Source of the DNA: an uncultured Gammaproteobacteria bacterium
GTDB lineage: Bacteria; Pseudomonadota; Gammaproteobacteria; Pseudomonadales; Pseudohongiellaceae
Length of the DNA: 36,786 bases
Direction: 5' to 3'
Assembly: GCA_903862645.1 (NCBI GenBank)
Contig: CAIOZF010000164.1
Coordinates: 1 to 36,786 of the forward strand
Positions 14,352 to 22,982 of the stretch are shown here, piece by piece (positions within the stretch are counted from its first letter, which is position 1; the number at the start of each line of letters is the position of its first letter). A model generated the notes under the pieces. It saw only the letters and a list, made by a program, of their open reading frames with translations. It was not told the DNA's origin and searched no databases. The position numbers and the translations under genes were made by a program.

Positions 14352-14520
14352 TATTGTGACCGCCGTAAGAATTGATAAGACACTGACTCGTTAAAGGCTT
14401 TTCTGCGATTACTACACCTTAGAAAAGAAGGCATAGTCGATGTGGGGTGGCAATCCTACCAAATAGTCAGGGTGCTCAAAAGTAGAATTTTCTCCTAATA
14501 TTACTTGAGGAGATCTCGAC

Positions 14521-14625
14521 ATGAGGACATCACGATTTTCAGGCAGCGAGATTTTGGCGATTTTGAAGCGAGCATCAAGGCAACTGGCCTCTTTGTCTCC
14601 GACAAGAGCTATGCGAAATGAGTGA
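14521..14625 (+). pseudogene. IS3-family OrfA transposase N-terminal remnant
   Basis: The ATG at 14521 follows a strong GAGGAG site and begins MRTSRFSGSEILAILKRA, the standard start of many IS3-family OrfA proteins. The similarity stops after about 18 residues, and the frame ends at 14625 inside the IS30-type remnant. The helix-turn-helix and all of OrfB are missing. The AGTAGAATTTTCTCC string near 14481 could be part of the old left end, which is inference. Confidence 0.65.
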
Positions 14626-15076
14626 CTACAAGCAACCGACCTACGAACAACGATGCCAGATTGAGATTTTAAACAAAAGCGGTTTTAGCGAGCAGGCCGT
14701 TGCAGAGGCGATTGGGGGTCATCAGTCTTCGGTCGCCAGACAACTCAGACACAACAACGGCGAGCGGGGATAACGCCACCAGCAACATGACATCCGCAGC
14801 GATCACCCTGATTGCGGGGAGGTTGCGCGAGGAGTGGAGTCCGGGCGAGGTCAGTGGATGGTGGCTGGACGAGCATGAGCAGTGCACAAGCCACGAGGCC
14901 ATCTATCAGGAGGATCGCGAAATTGGCGCTTTGCGAAGTAGACGAAATTTCATCGAGTTGAGGACGCAGCAATGGCGAAGGCAATCAAAAGACCTGACGG
15001 CAGACCCAAAAAACTGCTGCCGTTCAAAACCCCAGTGTATTTAATGCAACAACAAATGCCGGCTTTGGCAGCCTAA
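14618..15076 (+). pseudogene. IS30-family transposase remnant with nonsense, frameshift and deletion
   Basis: The ATG at 14618 opens an IS30-type N-terminus (MSDYKQPTYEQRCQIEILNK, SEQAVAEAIGGHQSSVARQL). TAA at 14771-14773 sits where the family has Tyr in RGYRHQQ, a single-codon nonsense change. Similarity continues in another frame with LREEWSPGEVSGWW and SHEAIYQ (about 14815-14910). After a large deletion of the DDE core, the gene end appears as RPKKLLPFKTPVYLM up to TAA at 15074-15076. About a third of the normal length remains. The start lies inside the IS3-type fragment, so one element probably landed in, or was deleted into, the other. Confidence 0.75.
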
Positions 15077-15116
15077 GTCGTTATTCACTTCGAAGCTGAA
15101 TCCGCATCCGCGGAAT

Positions 15117-15455
15117 CTATGAATCGAGATCCGTAAGAGTAGCTGTGATGTCTTGCTTGGATACGTCAATATCCCAGAACGTGTAAGTATCACCGTCTTC
15201 GTCTACTAGTTTTATATCGAAAACCGGGCTCTTGTATCCGTTGAGATTAACTCGCTTACTCTTGCCATCCATCAAGACCTCTGAGCCCAAAACATCTTCT
15301 TCCCATTCGCTCGATTTGTCAGGGCTTACGTATACATACTGAATCGTATAACCAGTCTTGTTGGTTATCTCAACGTAGTAATCAGCGGCTTGTGCACTAA
15401 AAGACAAAAGAGCGAAAATCACTAAAAATGCGAGTTTGAGAGATTTAATCATCAT
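15117..15455 (-). CDS. Small secreted protein, unknown function
   Basis: This 112-residue protein has a clear Sec signal peptide (residues 1-23, cleavage likely after AQA). The mature part is acidic, about 89 residues, predicted to be beta-rich: YYVEITNKTGYTIQYVYVSP, then LGSEVLMDGKS and DIKLVDEDGDTYTFWDIDV. The NxTGxxIxxVYVSP opening followed by DxLG recurs in small bacterial secreted proteins of unknown function. No Cys remains in the mature part. AAGGAA lies 5-6 bases before the ATG. The IS remnants end about 40 bases downstream. Confidence 0.75.
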   Translation of the reverse strand: MMIKSLKLAFLVIFALLSFSAQAADYYVEITNKTGYTIQYVYVSPDKSSEWEEDVLGSEVLMDGKSKRVNLNGYKSPVFDIKLVDEDGDTYTFWDIDVSKQDITATLTDLDS

Positions 15456-15787
15456 CTGGTTTCCTTAAAAATATTTGAGCTTCATTAACCACAGTAATTC
15501 TTATTTCGAATCACGGACGTCGAGCAAAATTAGATCACAGTGTGTGGAATCGGTAAAGATCTGGGTTACACTTTTGACGCGCCTGCGTTTAACAGGGCAA
15601 TTTTTACTTGGTCAGATCCTCTGCTTTTCCCTCGTCTAGCCAATCATTCCCAGTTACTCAGTTTCTCGCCATTTGAGAATTATTCCCAACGGCGGATTTC
15701 CAGGTAATGGCTGGCCGGGTTCTACCCCGACTTTTTCAGACACCCCGAAGAAGCCCCGTAACCGCCAAAAGGAGTGTTTATGTCAAA
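15456..15787. other. Intergenic region upstream of glutaredoxin-like gene
   Basis: Divergent promoters for the small secreted protein (minus) and the glutaredoxin-like gene (plus) should lie here. A strong AAAAGGAG ribosome-binding-like sequence at 15767-15774 is followed at good spacing by ATG (15780) of a six-codon frame, then by ATG 15788 of a longer one. No other structure is evident. Confidence 0.4.
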
Positions 15788-15877
15788 ATGTCACCATTGA
15801 AAAACTTGATCGTCCGTTTAAAAGGACTCATCCTCCAAAAGGCACAAGACAACAACCAAAAAAGAGGCACTGAATGA
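15788..15877 (+). CDS. Possible 29-residue basic peptide coupled to the glutaredoxin-like gene
   Basis: The ATG at 15788 opens 29 codons: a hydrophobic and Lys-rich helix (LKNLIVRLKGLILQKA) followed by a polar tail. The TGA overlaps the ATG of the next gene (ATGA, 15874-15877). An AGGAG lies 13 bases before this ATG and 5 bases before another ATG in a different frame. It may be a translated leader that couples ribosomes to the downstream gene, or a chance frame. Its function is unknown. Confidence 0.3.
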   Translation: MSPLKNLIVRLKGLILQKAQDNNQKRGTE

Positions 15878-16239
15878 CTCGACCAATTCTTCAAGAAAGC
15901 AGGGTTCATAAAGCGATAAGACAAACTATCGCAGACAATAACATCGACATTATTCAGGAGGTGGAAGCTGCCATTGCCAGCAATGCCATTGTGATTGTTG
16001 GCATGGCCCAGAATCCGGTCCCCAAGAGAGCCAGGAAACTACTCGACGGACTCGGCATTGAGTACTGCTATTTGGAATATGGGAGCTATTTCAGTCTCTG
16101 GCGTCGCCGCAATGCCCTGAAAATCTGGTGTGGTTGGCCCTCGTTTCCGATGATTTTCGTCAAAGGCACGCTCATTGGAGGCGCGGACGACTTGCAAACT
16201 TTAGTGGATAAAGCCGAGCTCATGGAGATGCTCAAGTAG
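15874..16239 (+). CDS. Glutaredoxin-fold protein lacking active-site cysteines
   Basis: This 121-residue protein has a thioredoxin/glutaredoxin fold (about residues 24-120). Where glutaredoxins have CPYC or CGFS it has AQNPVPKRARKLL (Asn47-Pro-Val-Pro50). The glutathione-binding side is kept: WPSFPMIFVKGTLIGGADDL with the cis-Pro at 92 and the GGxDDL end. An aromatic/basic insert YGSYFSLWRRRNALKIW is typical of a proteobacterial subfamily with NPVPK-type active sites. Cys65 and Cys86 are not in the catalytic place, so thiol exchange is unlikely. Binding of glutathione or a partner is possible. It converges with the RND gene, overlapping by 8 bases. Confidence 0.85.
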   Translation: MTRPILQESRVHKAIRQTIADNNIDIIQEVEAAIASNAIVIVGMAQNPVPKRARKLLDGLGIEYCYLEYGSYFSLWRRRNALKIWCGWPSFPMIFVKGTLIGGADDLQTLVDKAELMEMLK

Positions 16240-18529
16240 CGACGGAAGGTTTCCGATCAAAGCGCAAAAGCAAGGCCGGGAAGAAGGTGAGATCGAGCAC
16301 GAGAGCGATCACGACGATCGGCACCAGCAGCATGGCCGCCTGCTGAAAATAGAGAGTGCTGGCGCCGATCAGCACGCAGGTGCCCAAGGCTAGCACAGCG
16401 GTTGTGATGATCATGGCCGGCCCCGCTTTATCCAGGGCTCGGTCGATCGCTGCCGCCGGCATCATCCCGGCAGCGCGGTTCGTCTGATAGGTGCTGAGCA
16501 CGTGCACAGTGTCATCCACCACCAAACCGATACTGATGCTGAACAGCATCATCACGAAGGGGTCTATGCGCCCTACCAGCAGCCCCCACACACCGAACAC
16601 CAACACGGCAGGCAGAAGATTCGGCAGCATGCTCAAAAGCCCATAATAGACGCTGCGCATCCCGAGAATCACGGTGAGCGTAATCATCAGCAAGCTGAAG
16701 GCATAGCTCTGCAATAATTCCACTGTCACGGCTTTATCCATGCGCGCAAACAACAGAGTGCTGCTGCCATGCAGGAGTTTTGCCCCAGGCATTTGCCTTG
16801 TGAACTCCTGATCGATCCGCTCGCTCAGCTCGATGATCGCCTGATTGCTCTGTGTGTTCGTCGTCACGAACACACGTACCAGGCTGAAATCCTCATTCGC
16901 CAGCGTGTCGAGATTGAAATCTCTTGCCTGTGCCACGCTGTAATTGAACAGGGCCTCTTCCACCTCGGCCAAGGTATCTGGTATGCGGTAGAAGGCTGCA
17001 TCGTTCTCATTCATGACTTGATTGACGGTCTTCACAACTTCGACCAGGCTGGCCACGCCAAGCACCTGCTCCTGTTCACGCAGCCACTGTGCGAAGCCAT
17101 CCAATTGCTGCAGAAAATCCGGCTCGATGCTGCCCATAGGGGTGGCTAACTCGATGCCGTAACTGAGCGGTGTTCCTCTGTCCATGCGCTCACTCACCAC
17201 CGCGTAATAGTCGTGCAGGGGAGAGTCCTCGCTGATGAAGGACGCACGGTCGAAGTCAGTGCTATTTAGGAAACTGAGGCCCACAGACAACGCGCCGAGC
17301 GAACCGAACACCAACAGGAGCGCCGAGCCATGTTTAGCCACCAGTGACTTCGCGATGCGAATACTGGCATTGATGATAGCCACGCCGCCATTCGGGCCGC
17401 GCTTGCCCAGGAGAGTTGCGGGCAGCAGCAACACGAGAGCTGGCAGTACGCACAAGGTGAGGAAATAGGCGAAAGCGACCCCAATAGCAACGACGGTACC
17501 GAAGGAACTGATGGCGGGTGAGGACGCGAAGTTGAGGCTGGCGAAACCAATCAGTGTGGTGATTGTCGCGAGACTGATCGGTCGAAGATTGGACTGCAGG
17601 CTCTGCAACATCGCCGCTGGGGGGACTAAGCCCTGCTGCAATGATTGCCGGAAAATCGAGATGATGTGCACACTATTGGCCACGGCAATCGTGACAACCA
17701 CCAGCGGCGCCATTACCGAGATTGTATTGAAGTCTTGCCCTGCCCAGGTGAGCGCCCCGATGGTCATCAGCACGGTGAGTAACGCAACGCCGAGTATGCA
17801 AATGCCGAGTGCTAGAGATCGAAAGCTGAAGCAGATGATAGCCGTGCATAGCAGCAAGACCAGTGGCAACAGGAAGCTCAAATCGCTGATCATGGCATTA
17901 CGATTCGACTGCTCGTAATGCGCCTCGCTACTGACGTAAAACTGCACGCCAGGGTGGCGCTCGTGCAGACTCTGGATGAGCGCGTTACTGGCTTGCACTA
18001 TCTCCCGGCTCTGCTGCGAGTCAATACTCGTCACCCGCAGGCGCACATTCGCAAGCGTCAGATCGAAAGCTGGGGCGACATAGCCGGCACTCAGGAATGG
18101 GTCCGCCAGCACACGCTGCTTGGCATCAAGAAGATCCTGCTCGGTAAACTGAGTCCGCTCCGTCACAGTGCTTTGAAACAGGCTTTGATCTCCGAAGGGT
18201 GATTGCCATTGCAGCAGGGAGTTCAGCGAGATTGCCAACGGGATGCTGCGGAACTCTCGATTCAGATCGGCCAGCGCCAACAAGGTTTCGCGCTCGAATA
18301 CGTTCTTGGAATCCGGCAGCAAGGCAAAACTGATCTCGACCGGTGCCGGAAAGGACTCTGCCATCTGGTCGCGTTGTTGCAGATAGGGGTCGCTCTTGGT
18401 GAGCAGCACGCCTAACGAGGTGTCGAAGCCGGCGCGGGGGATGGCGAGGCCCAGCAAGACGGTAAGCACAATGCTCAATGCCAATAAAACACCGCGCCTG
18501 TGGATCAAGAAGGTCACTGCTGCCAGCAT
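16232..18529 (-). CDS. RND superfamily exporter, MMPL type
   Basis: This 765-residue inner-membrane transporter has two repeated halves, each with a first helix, a periplasmic domain and a five-helix bundle. The first half has a large periplasmic loop (about 35-210) and a sterol-sensing-like bundle (about 215-375) with APLVVVTIAVANSVHI. The second bundle (about 600-755) has ISIGLVVDDTVHVLSTY, which carries the paired Asp used for proton coupling in this superfamily. This layout fits the MMPL/'predicted exporter' group that moves lipids or other hydrophobic compounds. GAGGA lies 9 bases before the ATG. It follows the ABC ATPase gene by 100 bases on the same strand and may work with that system. 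Confidence 0.88.
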   Translation of the reverse strand: MLAAVTFLIHRRGVLLALSIVLTVLLGLAIPRAGFDTSLGVLLTKSDPYLQQRDQMAESFPAPVEISFALLPDSKNVFERETLLALADLNREFRSIPLAISLNSLLQWQSPFGDQSLFQSTVTERTQFTEQDLLDAKQRVLADPFLSAGYVAPAFDLTLANVRLRVTSIDSQQSREIVQASNALIQSLHERHPGVQFYVSSEAHYEQSNRNAMISDLSFLLPLVLLLCTAIICFSFRSLALGICILGVALLTVLMTIGALTWAGQDFNTISVMAPLVVVTIAVANSVHIISIFRQSLQQGLVPPAAMLQSLQSNLRPISLATITTLIGFASLNFASSPAISSFGTVVAIGVAFAYFLTLCVLPALVLLLPATLLGKRGPNGGVAIINASIRIAKSLVAKHGSALLLVFGSLGALSVGLSFLNSTDFDRASFISEDSPLHDYYAVVSERMDRGTPLSYGIELATPMGSIEPDFLQQLDGFAQWLREQEQVLGVASLVEVVKTVNQVMNENDAAFYRIPDTLAEVEEALFNYSVAQARDFNLDTLANEDFSLVRVFVTTNTQSNQAIIELSERIDQEFTRQMPGAKLLHGSSTLLFARMDKAVTVELLQSYAFSLLMITLTVILGMRSVYYGLLSMLPNLLPAVLVFGVWGLLVGRIDPFVMMLFSISIGLVVDDTVHVLSTYQTNRAAGMMPAAAIDRALDKAGPAMIITTAVLALGTCVLIGASTLYFQQAAMLLVPIVVIALVLDLTFFPALLLRFDRKPSVAT

Positions 18530-18629
18530 TGCATTGCGTCCTCACTCACTTGGGGATAAAGCGCGGTGAAGCATAGAATTTACGCGCCCGGATTGAAAGG
18601 AAAAATCAAGCCACCCGGACGCCACACCA

Positions 18630-19334
18630 TCAATTCTTCGTATCACTGACAATATAGCCATCCACCAGATTGATGTTGCGATCACACATCGGCGCCAGGC
18701 GAGGGTCATGTGTCACCAACAAGATTGCGCAGCCACGTTCACGATTGAAGAGCCGGAACAGTTCGAAAACTTCCGAGGCTGTGTGTGTGTCCAGATTACC
18801 GGTGGGCTCGTCGGCCAGCAGCAGTGCCGGCTCGGTGACCAGCGCCCGGGCAATCGCCACGCGCTGCTGCTGACCACCGGAGAGTTGGTTGGGCTTTGCG
18901 TCTGCATATTTTTTCAGCCCGACGGCCGCCAGCAGGTCTTGGGCACGCTGGACATCCTGAGCACAGGGTTTGCCGCGCGCGAGCATTAGCGGCATCAGTA
19001 CATTGTCGATGGCGGTGAAGGCCTGAATCAGATGATGAAACTGGAATACAAAGCCGATTGCGCTGCCACGCAGGGCCGTGAGCCCGGCATCGTCCATACC
19101 GCTGGTGGGCTGGCCACGCAGGTACAGCTCCCCGCTGCTGGGTTTGTCGAGCAAACCAATCAGATTGAGCAGCGTGCTCTTGCCTGAGCCGGACGGGCCA
19201 ACCAGCGCGGCGAAGTCGCTGCGCCCGATACGCAGATCAATGCCATGCAGCACCTCTGTCGCGTTGGGCAGGCCGGGGTTGTAGGTTTTACGCAGCGCCT
19301 CCAGGCGCAGCACTTCGATATTTGCATCAGACAT
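18630..19334 (-). CDS. LolD/MacB-type ABC transporter ATPase
   Basis: This 234-residue ATPase would power the adjacent FtsX-like permease. Walker [10 protein letters not shown] is at 46-54, the Q-loop Gln at 98 (FVFQFHHL), the signature LSGGQ at 151-155, Walker [13 protein letters not shown] at 171-182 and the H-loop His at 209. The FVFQFHHL and DEPTGNLD wording is typical of the LolD/MacB/DevA branch. I choose the ATG at 19334 rather than an upstream start because the upstream residues are Arg/Trp/Cys-rich shadow sequence of the permease gene, and because the family begins here. It overlaps the permease stop by 8 bases, which indicates translational coupling. Confidence 0.93.
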   Translation of the reverse strand: MSDANIEVLRLEALRKTYNPGLPNATEVLHGIDLRIGRSDFAALVGPSGSGKSTLLNLIGLLDKPSSGELYLRGQPTSGMDDAGLTALRGSAIGFVFQFHHLIQAFTAIDNVLMPLMLARGKPCAQDVQRAQDLLAAVGLKKYADAKPNQLSGGQQQRVAIARALVTEPALLLADEPTGNLDTHTASEVFELFRLFNRERGCAILLVTHDPRLAPMCDRNINLVDGYIVSDTKN

Positions 19335-20550
19335 AACGGATAGCCACCACCGGATCCAGACGTGACGCACGCCGCGACGGCACTGCCGCCGCCAGCACGC
19401 CGGTGAGCGTTGCCAACAACAGCGACAGCGACACCAGGGTTTTGGAAAGCGGAATATAAAACAGCCCGGGGCCAAGCGTGTTGAAAACCCACACCAGTGC
19501 GTAGCTCACGGCGATCCCGATGAACGAGCCGCACAGGCCGAACACTGCGCCCTGAATCAGGAACACTTTGAGAATCTGCTCGCGTGTGGCGCCGGTGGCA
19601 CGCAGGATGCCGATTTCACGCGTGCGCTGCACCACGCTGACCGACAGCACGCTGGCGATGCCAAAGGCCACCGATATCGCCACAAACACAATGATCATAT
19701 TGGTGGACAGGCTCTGCGCGGTGAGGGCGTTCATCAGTTGGGCATTGGTCTCGATCCAACTTTCCGCGTTGAGCGATGTCAGACGCTCTATCTGCGCGGC
19801 AATAACGTCGGCCTCGAAGATATTGGCAACTGTCAGCTCAATCACCGTGACACCGCCCGGCAGCCCCAGAAGCGACTGCGCCTGTCTGAGGTCAAGATAT
19901 ACAAAGCGCGAATCCAGCTCACGCACTCCCAGTTCGAATATGCCGGCAATGTTGACCACCGCGCTGTTCTGCTGTCCTGTGTCCAGTCGCAGCTTGCTGC
20001 CAACGCGAACGCCGAGATCATCGGCCAGCAGTTTGCCGATGACCACATCATCGGCGCCAACACGCAGCTGGCCACTGACCACATAACGCTGCAGTGGAAT
20101 GATCTGTTGATAGCGTGTCAGATCGATTCCCACCAGCGCCACAGACTCCAGCGCTTCTCCACGGCGGACGAATGCGGGCCCGGACACCACCGGCGAGACG
20201 GCGGTCAGATTCGGTAATTGATCCAGGGTGGCGCTGATCTGCTGCCAGTTATTGATCGAGCGCAGGCGCTGCGCCCGCTTGTCTTCCTGCACCAGGAGCT
20301 GAGTGCCGGCGGGTGCCGGGAGCAACACGTTAACCTCATCGGAGGAGAGCAGACGGATGTGGGCCTGGGTACCCAGTGTGCGTTCGATGATGTTGGCCTG
20401 CAGGCCCTGGATCAGCGCCGTGACAAACACGATCACCGCCACGCCCACCGCAACCCCGATCATGATCATGACTGACTGCGCGCGTCCCTCACGCAGAAAA
20501 CCCATCGCGAGAATCCACTCTGTCCATAAACTTCGCAGCAGGCGCATCAA
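19327..20550 (-). CDS. FtsX-like ABC transporter permease
   Basis: This 407-residue inner-membrane subunit has the MacB/LolC layout: one N-terminal helix (about 27-50, [16 protein letters not shown]), a periplasmic domain (about 50-275), then three C-terminal helices (about 280-305, 330-355, 365-390). [14 protein letters not shown] sits between the second and third helices, the usual coupling loop to the ATPase. [15 protein letters not shown] at the end is the common end of this family. Its ATG overlaps the stop of the membrane fusion protein gene (ATGA), and its own stop overlaps the ATPase start. The gene order fusion protein, permease, ATPase is that of DevBCA-type exporters. Confidence 0.92.
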   Translation of the reverse strand: MMRLLRSLWTEWILAMGFLREGRAQSVMIMIGVAVGVAVIVFVTALIQGLQANIIERTLGTQAHIRLLSSDEVNVLLPAPAGTQLLVQEDKRAQRLRSINNWQQISATLDQLPNLTAVSPVVSGPAFVRRGEALESVALVGIDLTRYQQIIPLQRYVVSGQLRVGADDVVIGKLLADDLGVRVGSKLRLDTGQQNSAVVNIAGIFELGVRELDSRFVYLDLRQAQSLLGLPGGVTVIELTVANIFEADVIAAQIERLTSLNAESWIETNAQLMNALTAQSLSTNMIIVFVAISVAFGIASVLSVSVVQRTREIGILRATGATREQILKVFLIQGAVFGLCGSFIGIAVSYALVWVFNTLGPGLFYIPLSKTLVSLSLLLATLTGVLAAAVPSRRASRLDPVVAIRYV

Positions 20551-21776
20551 TCGAAGCTCACCGGCAGTTCATTGCGGGAAGCCGAGTCTACGGCGCTGCC
20601 GGGCAGCGGCGCCGGACTGGCCGTGAAACGAACCCGTGCGCCATCGGCGAGGGCTGCGGTGGGGTCTGCCAGCACGCGATCACCCGCCGCCAGCCCTGAG
20701 AGGACTTCGGACATTGCCAGACCGCGCAGGCCCAGGGTGACCTGCTGCCGATACCCCCTCCCCTCGCGCAGCACCATGACCTGCGCCTGCTCGCCCTGCA
20801 CGTCTGCAAGGGCGTCGTTTGGCACCGCCAGCGCCTGTTCACGCCGGCCGGTCTCGATATTCACCGATACGGTCATGTCCTGCCGCAGAAATTCGGGGAT
20901 CTGATCTACCGTCAGACGAACCTCCACCGTGCCGCGTTGGGAGTCGATGCTGGGGGCAATGTAGGTCATGCGGGCGGGGAAGGGATGATCGGGGTAGGCG
21001 TCGGCAACGGCGACTGCGCTCTGCTGCAAAGCCAGCAGGGACAGATTGCGCTCATCAAGCGGCACGCGGATTTCAACCTTGTCGCCAAGGGCAATGGTGA
21101 ACAGCACACGGCCGGGCTGCACTAGATCACCGGGCTCGACATTGCGGGTCAGCACGGTGCCGGCGACCTCCGCGCGCACCTCGGTTTTGGCAAGCAGTGC
21201 CTGCAGCACCGCCAGACGCTCACGCAGCAGCACCTCTTCCACTTGCCCTGGCGCCAGCGCCGCCACCGTCAGACTTGCCGCTTCCACTGCGGTGCTGGCG
21301 AGTTGTTCCTGCTGCTGCGCCTGCTCCAGCGCTTCGATGGACAGCACCGAGCGCTCCGCGAGCGCGCGCCGCCGCACGGTTTCCCGGGCGGCCTGCGCAA
21401 GCTTCGTCTGAGCATTCTCCAGAGCGAGCGTCGCTTGCGGTCTGGTCATGGTCAGCAGCTGCTCCAGCGCGGCCTCGGCCTGCCGCACCTGTGCGCCGAT
21501 GTCATCGGCCCGCAACACCAACAGGATGTCGCCGGGCTGCACCTGGTCACCCTCCTGCACCCGTCGTTCCAGCACCACCCCAGCCAACTCACTGCTGACC
21601 TGAGTACGCGACTCCGTCACAACCCTTCCCGCAGCCACGACGGTCTGCAGCAAAGGCAGCGGCGCTATCTCATAACCTTGCACCTGGGGGCCTTGCGACC
21701 AGCCCAGCACGCCGTAAGCGGCGCCTAACAACAGCACAAGGATGGCGGTCGCGCGAACGTACCGAATTGAGCGCAT
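20547..21776 (-). CDS. HlyD/MacA-type periplasmic membrane fusion protein
   Basis: This 409-residue adaptor links the inner-membrane ABC pump to an outer-membrane channel. An N-terminal anchor (about 8-26) precedes a lipoyl-type half motif (VVAAGRVV, SELAGVVLERRVQEGDQVQP). A long alpha-helical coiled hairpin rich in Ala/Gln/Leu/Arg follows (about 90-190), then the second lipoyl half (TEVRAEVAGTVLTR, EPGDLVQPG) and the beta-barrel with VRLTVDQIPEFLRQDMTVSV. The start at 21776 has GGAG 7 bases upstream. A longer frame from 21842 only adds untypical residues. A short hairpin lies directly before the binding site. No outer-membrane TolC gene is in the window. Confidence 0.92.
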   Translation of the reverse strand: MRSIRYVRATAILVLLLGAAYGVLGWSQGPQVQGYEIAPLPLLQTVVAAGRVVTESRTQVSSELAGVVLERRVQEGDQVQPGDILLVLRADDIGAQVRQAEAALEQLLTMTRPQATLALENAQTKLAQAARETVRRRALAERSVLSIEALEQAQQQEQLASTAVEAASLTVAALAPGQVEEVLLRERLAVLQALLAKTEVRAEVAGTVLTRNVEPGDLVQPGRVLFTIALGDKVEIRVPLDERNLSLLALQQSAVAVADAYPDHPFPARMTYIAPSIDSQRGTVEVRLTVDQIPEFLRQDMTVSVNIETGRREQALAVPNDALADVQGEQAQVMVLREGRGYRQQVTLGLRGLAMSEVLSGLAAGDRVLADPTAALADGARVRFTASPAPLPGSAVDSASRNELPVSFD

Positions 21777-21788
21777 AACGAAACTCCG

Positions 21789-21804
21789 CCGACTATAAAG
21801 TCGG
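21789..21804. promoter_or_regulatory. Six-bp stem-loop just upstream of a ribosome binding site
   Basis: CCGACT (21789-21794) and AGTCGG (21799-21804) form a perfect 6-bp stem with a 4-base loop. On the minus strand it ends two bases before the GGAG of the membrane fusion protein gene. It could modulate translation, or mark processing between the EAL gene and the exporter operon. Confidence 0.35.
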
Positions 21805-21842
21805 CCTCTGTTTTTGATGGATATAAACAAATTAACTAACAA

Positions 21843-22643
21843 TTATGAAGGCCGCGTTCTCAGAAACGCCTCGAAGCTCTCCAGTGGCATAGGTTCCGCG
21901 AAATGATAGCCTTGGAATTGAGTGCATCCTTCGCTCAGCAGTATCTCCAACTGCGTAGTGGTCTCCCCACCCTCCGCAATCACCTCCATCCCTAGCGTTT
22001 TTGCCATAGCGATGACCGTCCTGACAATAACAATGGCACGTCCTGTTTCTATTAGATTGCTCACGAAAGACTTATCGATCCTTAGTCGGCTGACCGGATA
22101 TTCGTGGATGTACTTCAAGGAAGTGAACCCAGTCCCCAAATCATCCAGTTCGATCAATACGCCCAGCGCAATCAAGGCGTTCATGCATTTTATTGTGACA
22201 TCGAATTTTTCAACCAGCATACCTTCCGTCAGTTCTAACCTGAGCGCACCGCTGCGGACCTTGAAATTCTTGAAAACACTTTCAACCTGCTGCACAAATC
22301 CGGCGTGACGGAACTCACGGCCACTGATATTGACGGAGACTGGCAGCTCACCGAAAACAGCATCTCCTGCCCATTGTTGCAGCTGTGCGCAGGCCGCATT
22401 GAGCACCCATCGCCCCAAGTCGCAGATTAGCGCAGACTCCGCGGCAAAAGGGATAAATTCATCGGGACTCAACAACCCCCTGTGGGGATGATTCCAGCGA
22501 ACGAGTGCCTCGACGCCAATCGCCTTGCCAGTCTCGTCTACCTGTAACTGATAAAAGAGTTTTAACTCATTGTCGGTTAGCGCAGAGCGTAGAGCAACAT
22601 CAGAGTCTGATATCTCGTATTGACCATCAATGCCTTTCTGCAT
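21843..22643 (-). CDS. Stand-alone EAL domain protein, putative c-di-GMP phosphodiesterase
   Basis: This 266-residue protein is an EAL domain alone; no GGDEF, PAS or membrane part precedes it. Motifs are the signature EALVRW at 45-50, Asn105 in VNISGRE, Glu137 in RLELTE, Asp167-Asp168 in ELDDLGTGF, Glu224 in VIAEGGET and Gln244 in FQGYHF. The conserved Lys of LKID is Arg188 (LRID), and the usual VIAEGVET reads VIAEGGET. Metal-binding residues are kept, so hydrolysis of c-di-GMP to pGpG is possible but perhaps weakened. The N-terminal wording (ALRSALTDNELKLFYQLQVD) is how EAL domains begin inside GGDEF-EAL proteins, so this may be a detached half. No clear ribosome binding site is seen. The exporter genes start 66 bases downstream. 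Confidence 0.9.
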   Translation of the reverse strand: MQKGIDGQYEISDSDVALRSALTDNELKLFYQLQVDETGKAIGVEALVRWNHPHRGLLSPDEFIPFAAESALICDLGRWVLNAACAQLQQWAGDAVFGELPVSVNISGREFRHAGFVQQVESVFKNFKVRSGALRLELTEGMLVEKFDVTIKCMNALIALGVLIELDDLGTGFTSLKYIHEYPVSRLRIDKSFVSNLIETGRAIVIVRTVIAMAKTLGMEVIAEGGETTTQLEILLSEGCTQFQGYHFAEPMPLESFEAFLRTRPS

Positions 22644-22982
22644 TACCAGTTAAATGAAAACAAGTTGACTCAACCCCCTGAATAATCATCAACCCTGGGG
22701 GTATTAGTCACACGCAGGAATGAGATAGACAATCGAGAGCAAGACAGATCAGCAATCGCTTATGCTCAAGGCGGCCCTGTCATTGGCGAACTGACGCGAT
22801 ACGAACGTAATCGCTCACGCAACGCCATGGGCACGCAACAAGCCGCTACCAGGAGCGCTGGCCGATAATCGTTTACTGAGATTCAATGCGAAAAAAAGGG
22901 CTCCCTCTGGGAGCCCTTTTTTGTTACTGCCGCCGTCAGCGTCAAGAGACTCGCTGCTCAGGCCGCACGACTACCTGCTGAC
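22644..22982. other. Intergenic region with terminator and EAL gene upstream region
   Basis: This holds the upstream region of the EAL gene and a strong terminator near 22891-22922. A five-base C/G stem (22674-22678 with 22697-22701) lies just upstream of the EAL start. No remnant of a GGDEF domain can be read here in any frame. Confidence 0.45.
22891..22922. terminator. Bidirectional rho-independent terminator
   Basis: The GC-rich arms GGGCTCCC (22898-22905) and GGGAGCCC (22909-22916) form a perfect 8-bp stem with a three-base loop. They are flanked by seven A on the left and six T on the right, so it can end transcription in both directions. It lies 60 bases after the stop of the minus-strand TonB-dependent receptor gene and separates it from the EAL gene. 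Confidence 0.95.

Noticed and set aside
15673-15873. 66-codon frame just before the glutaredoxin-like gene
   Set aside because: Pro/Lys/Arg-rich without any pattern; a shorter frame (15788-15877) has better coupling to the next gene.
19335-19475. 47-residue N-terminal extension of the ABC ATPase
   Set aside because: The extension is Cys/Trp/Arg-rich shadow sequence of the permease gene, and the ATPase family starts at the ATG at 19334.
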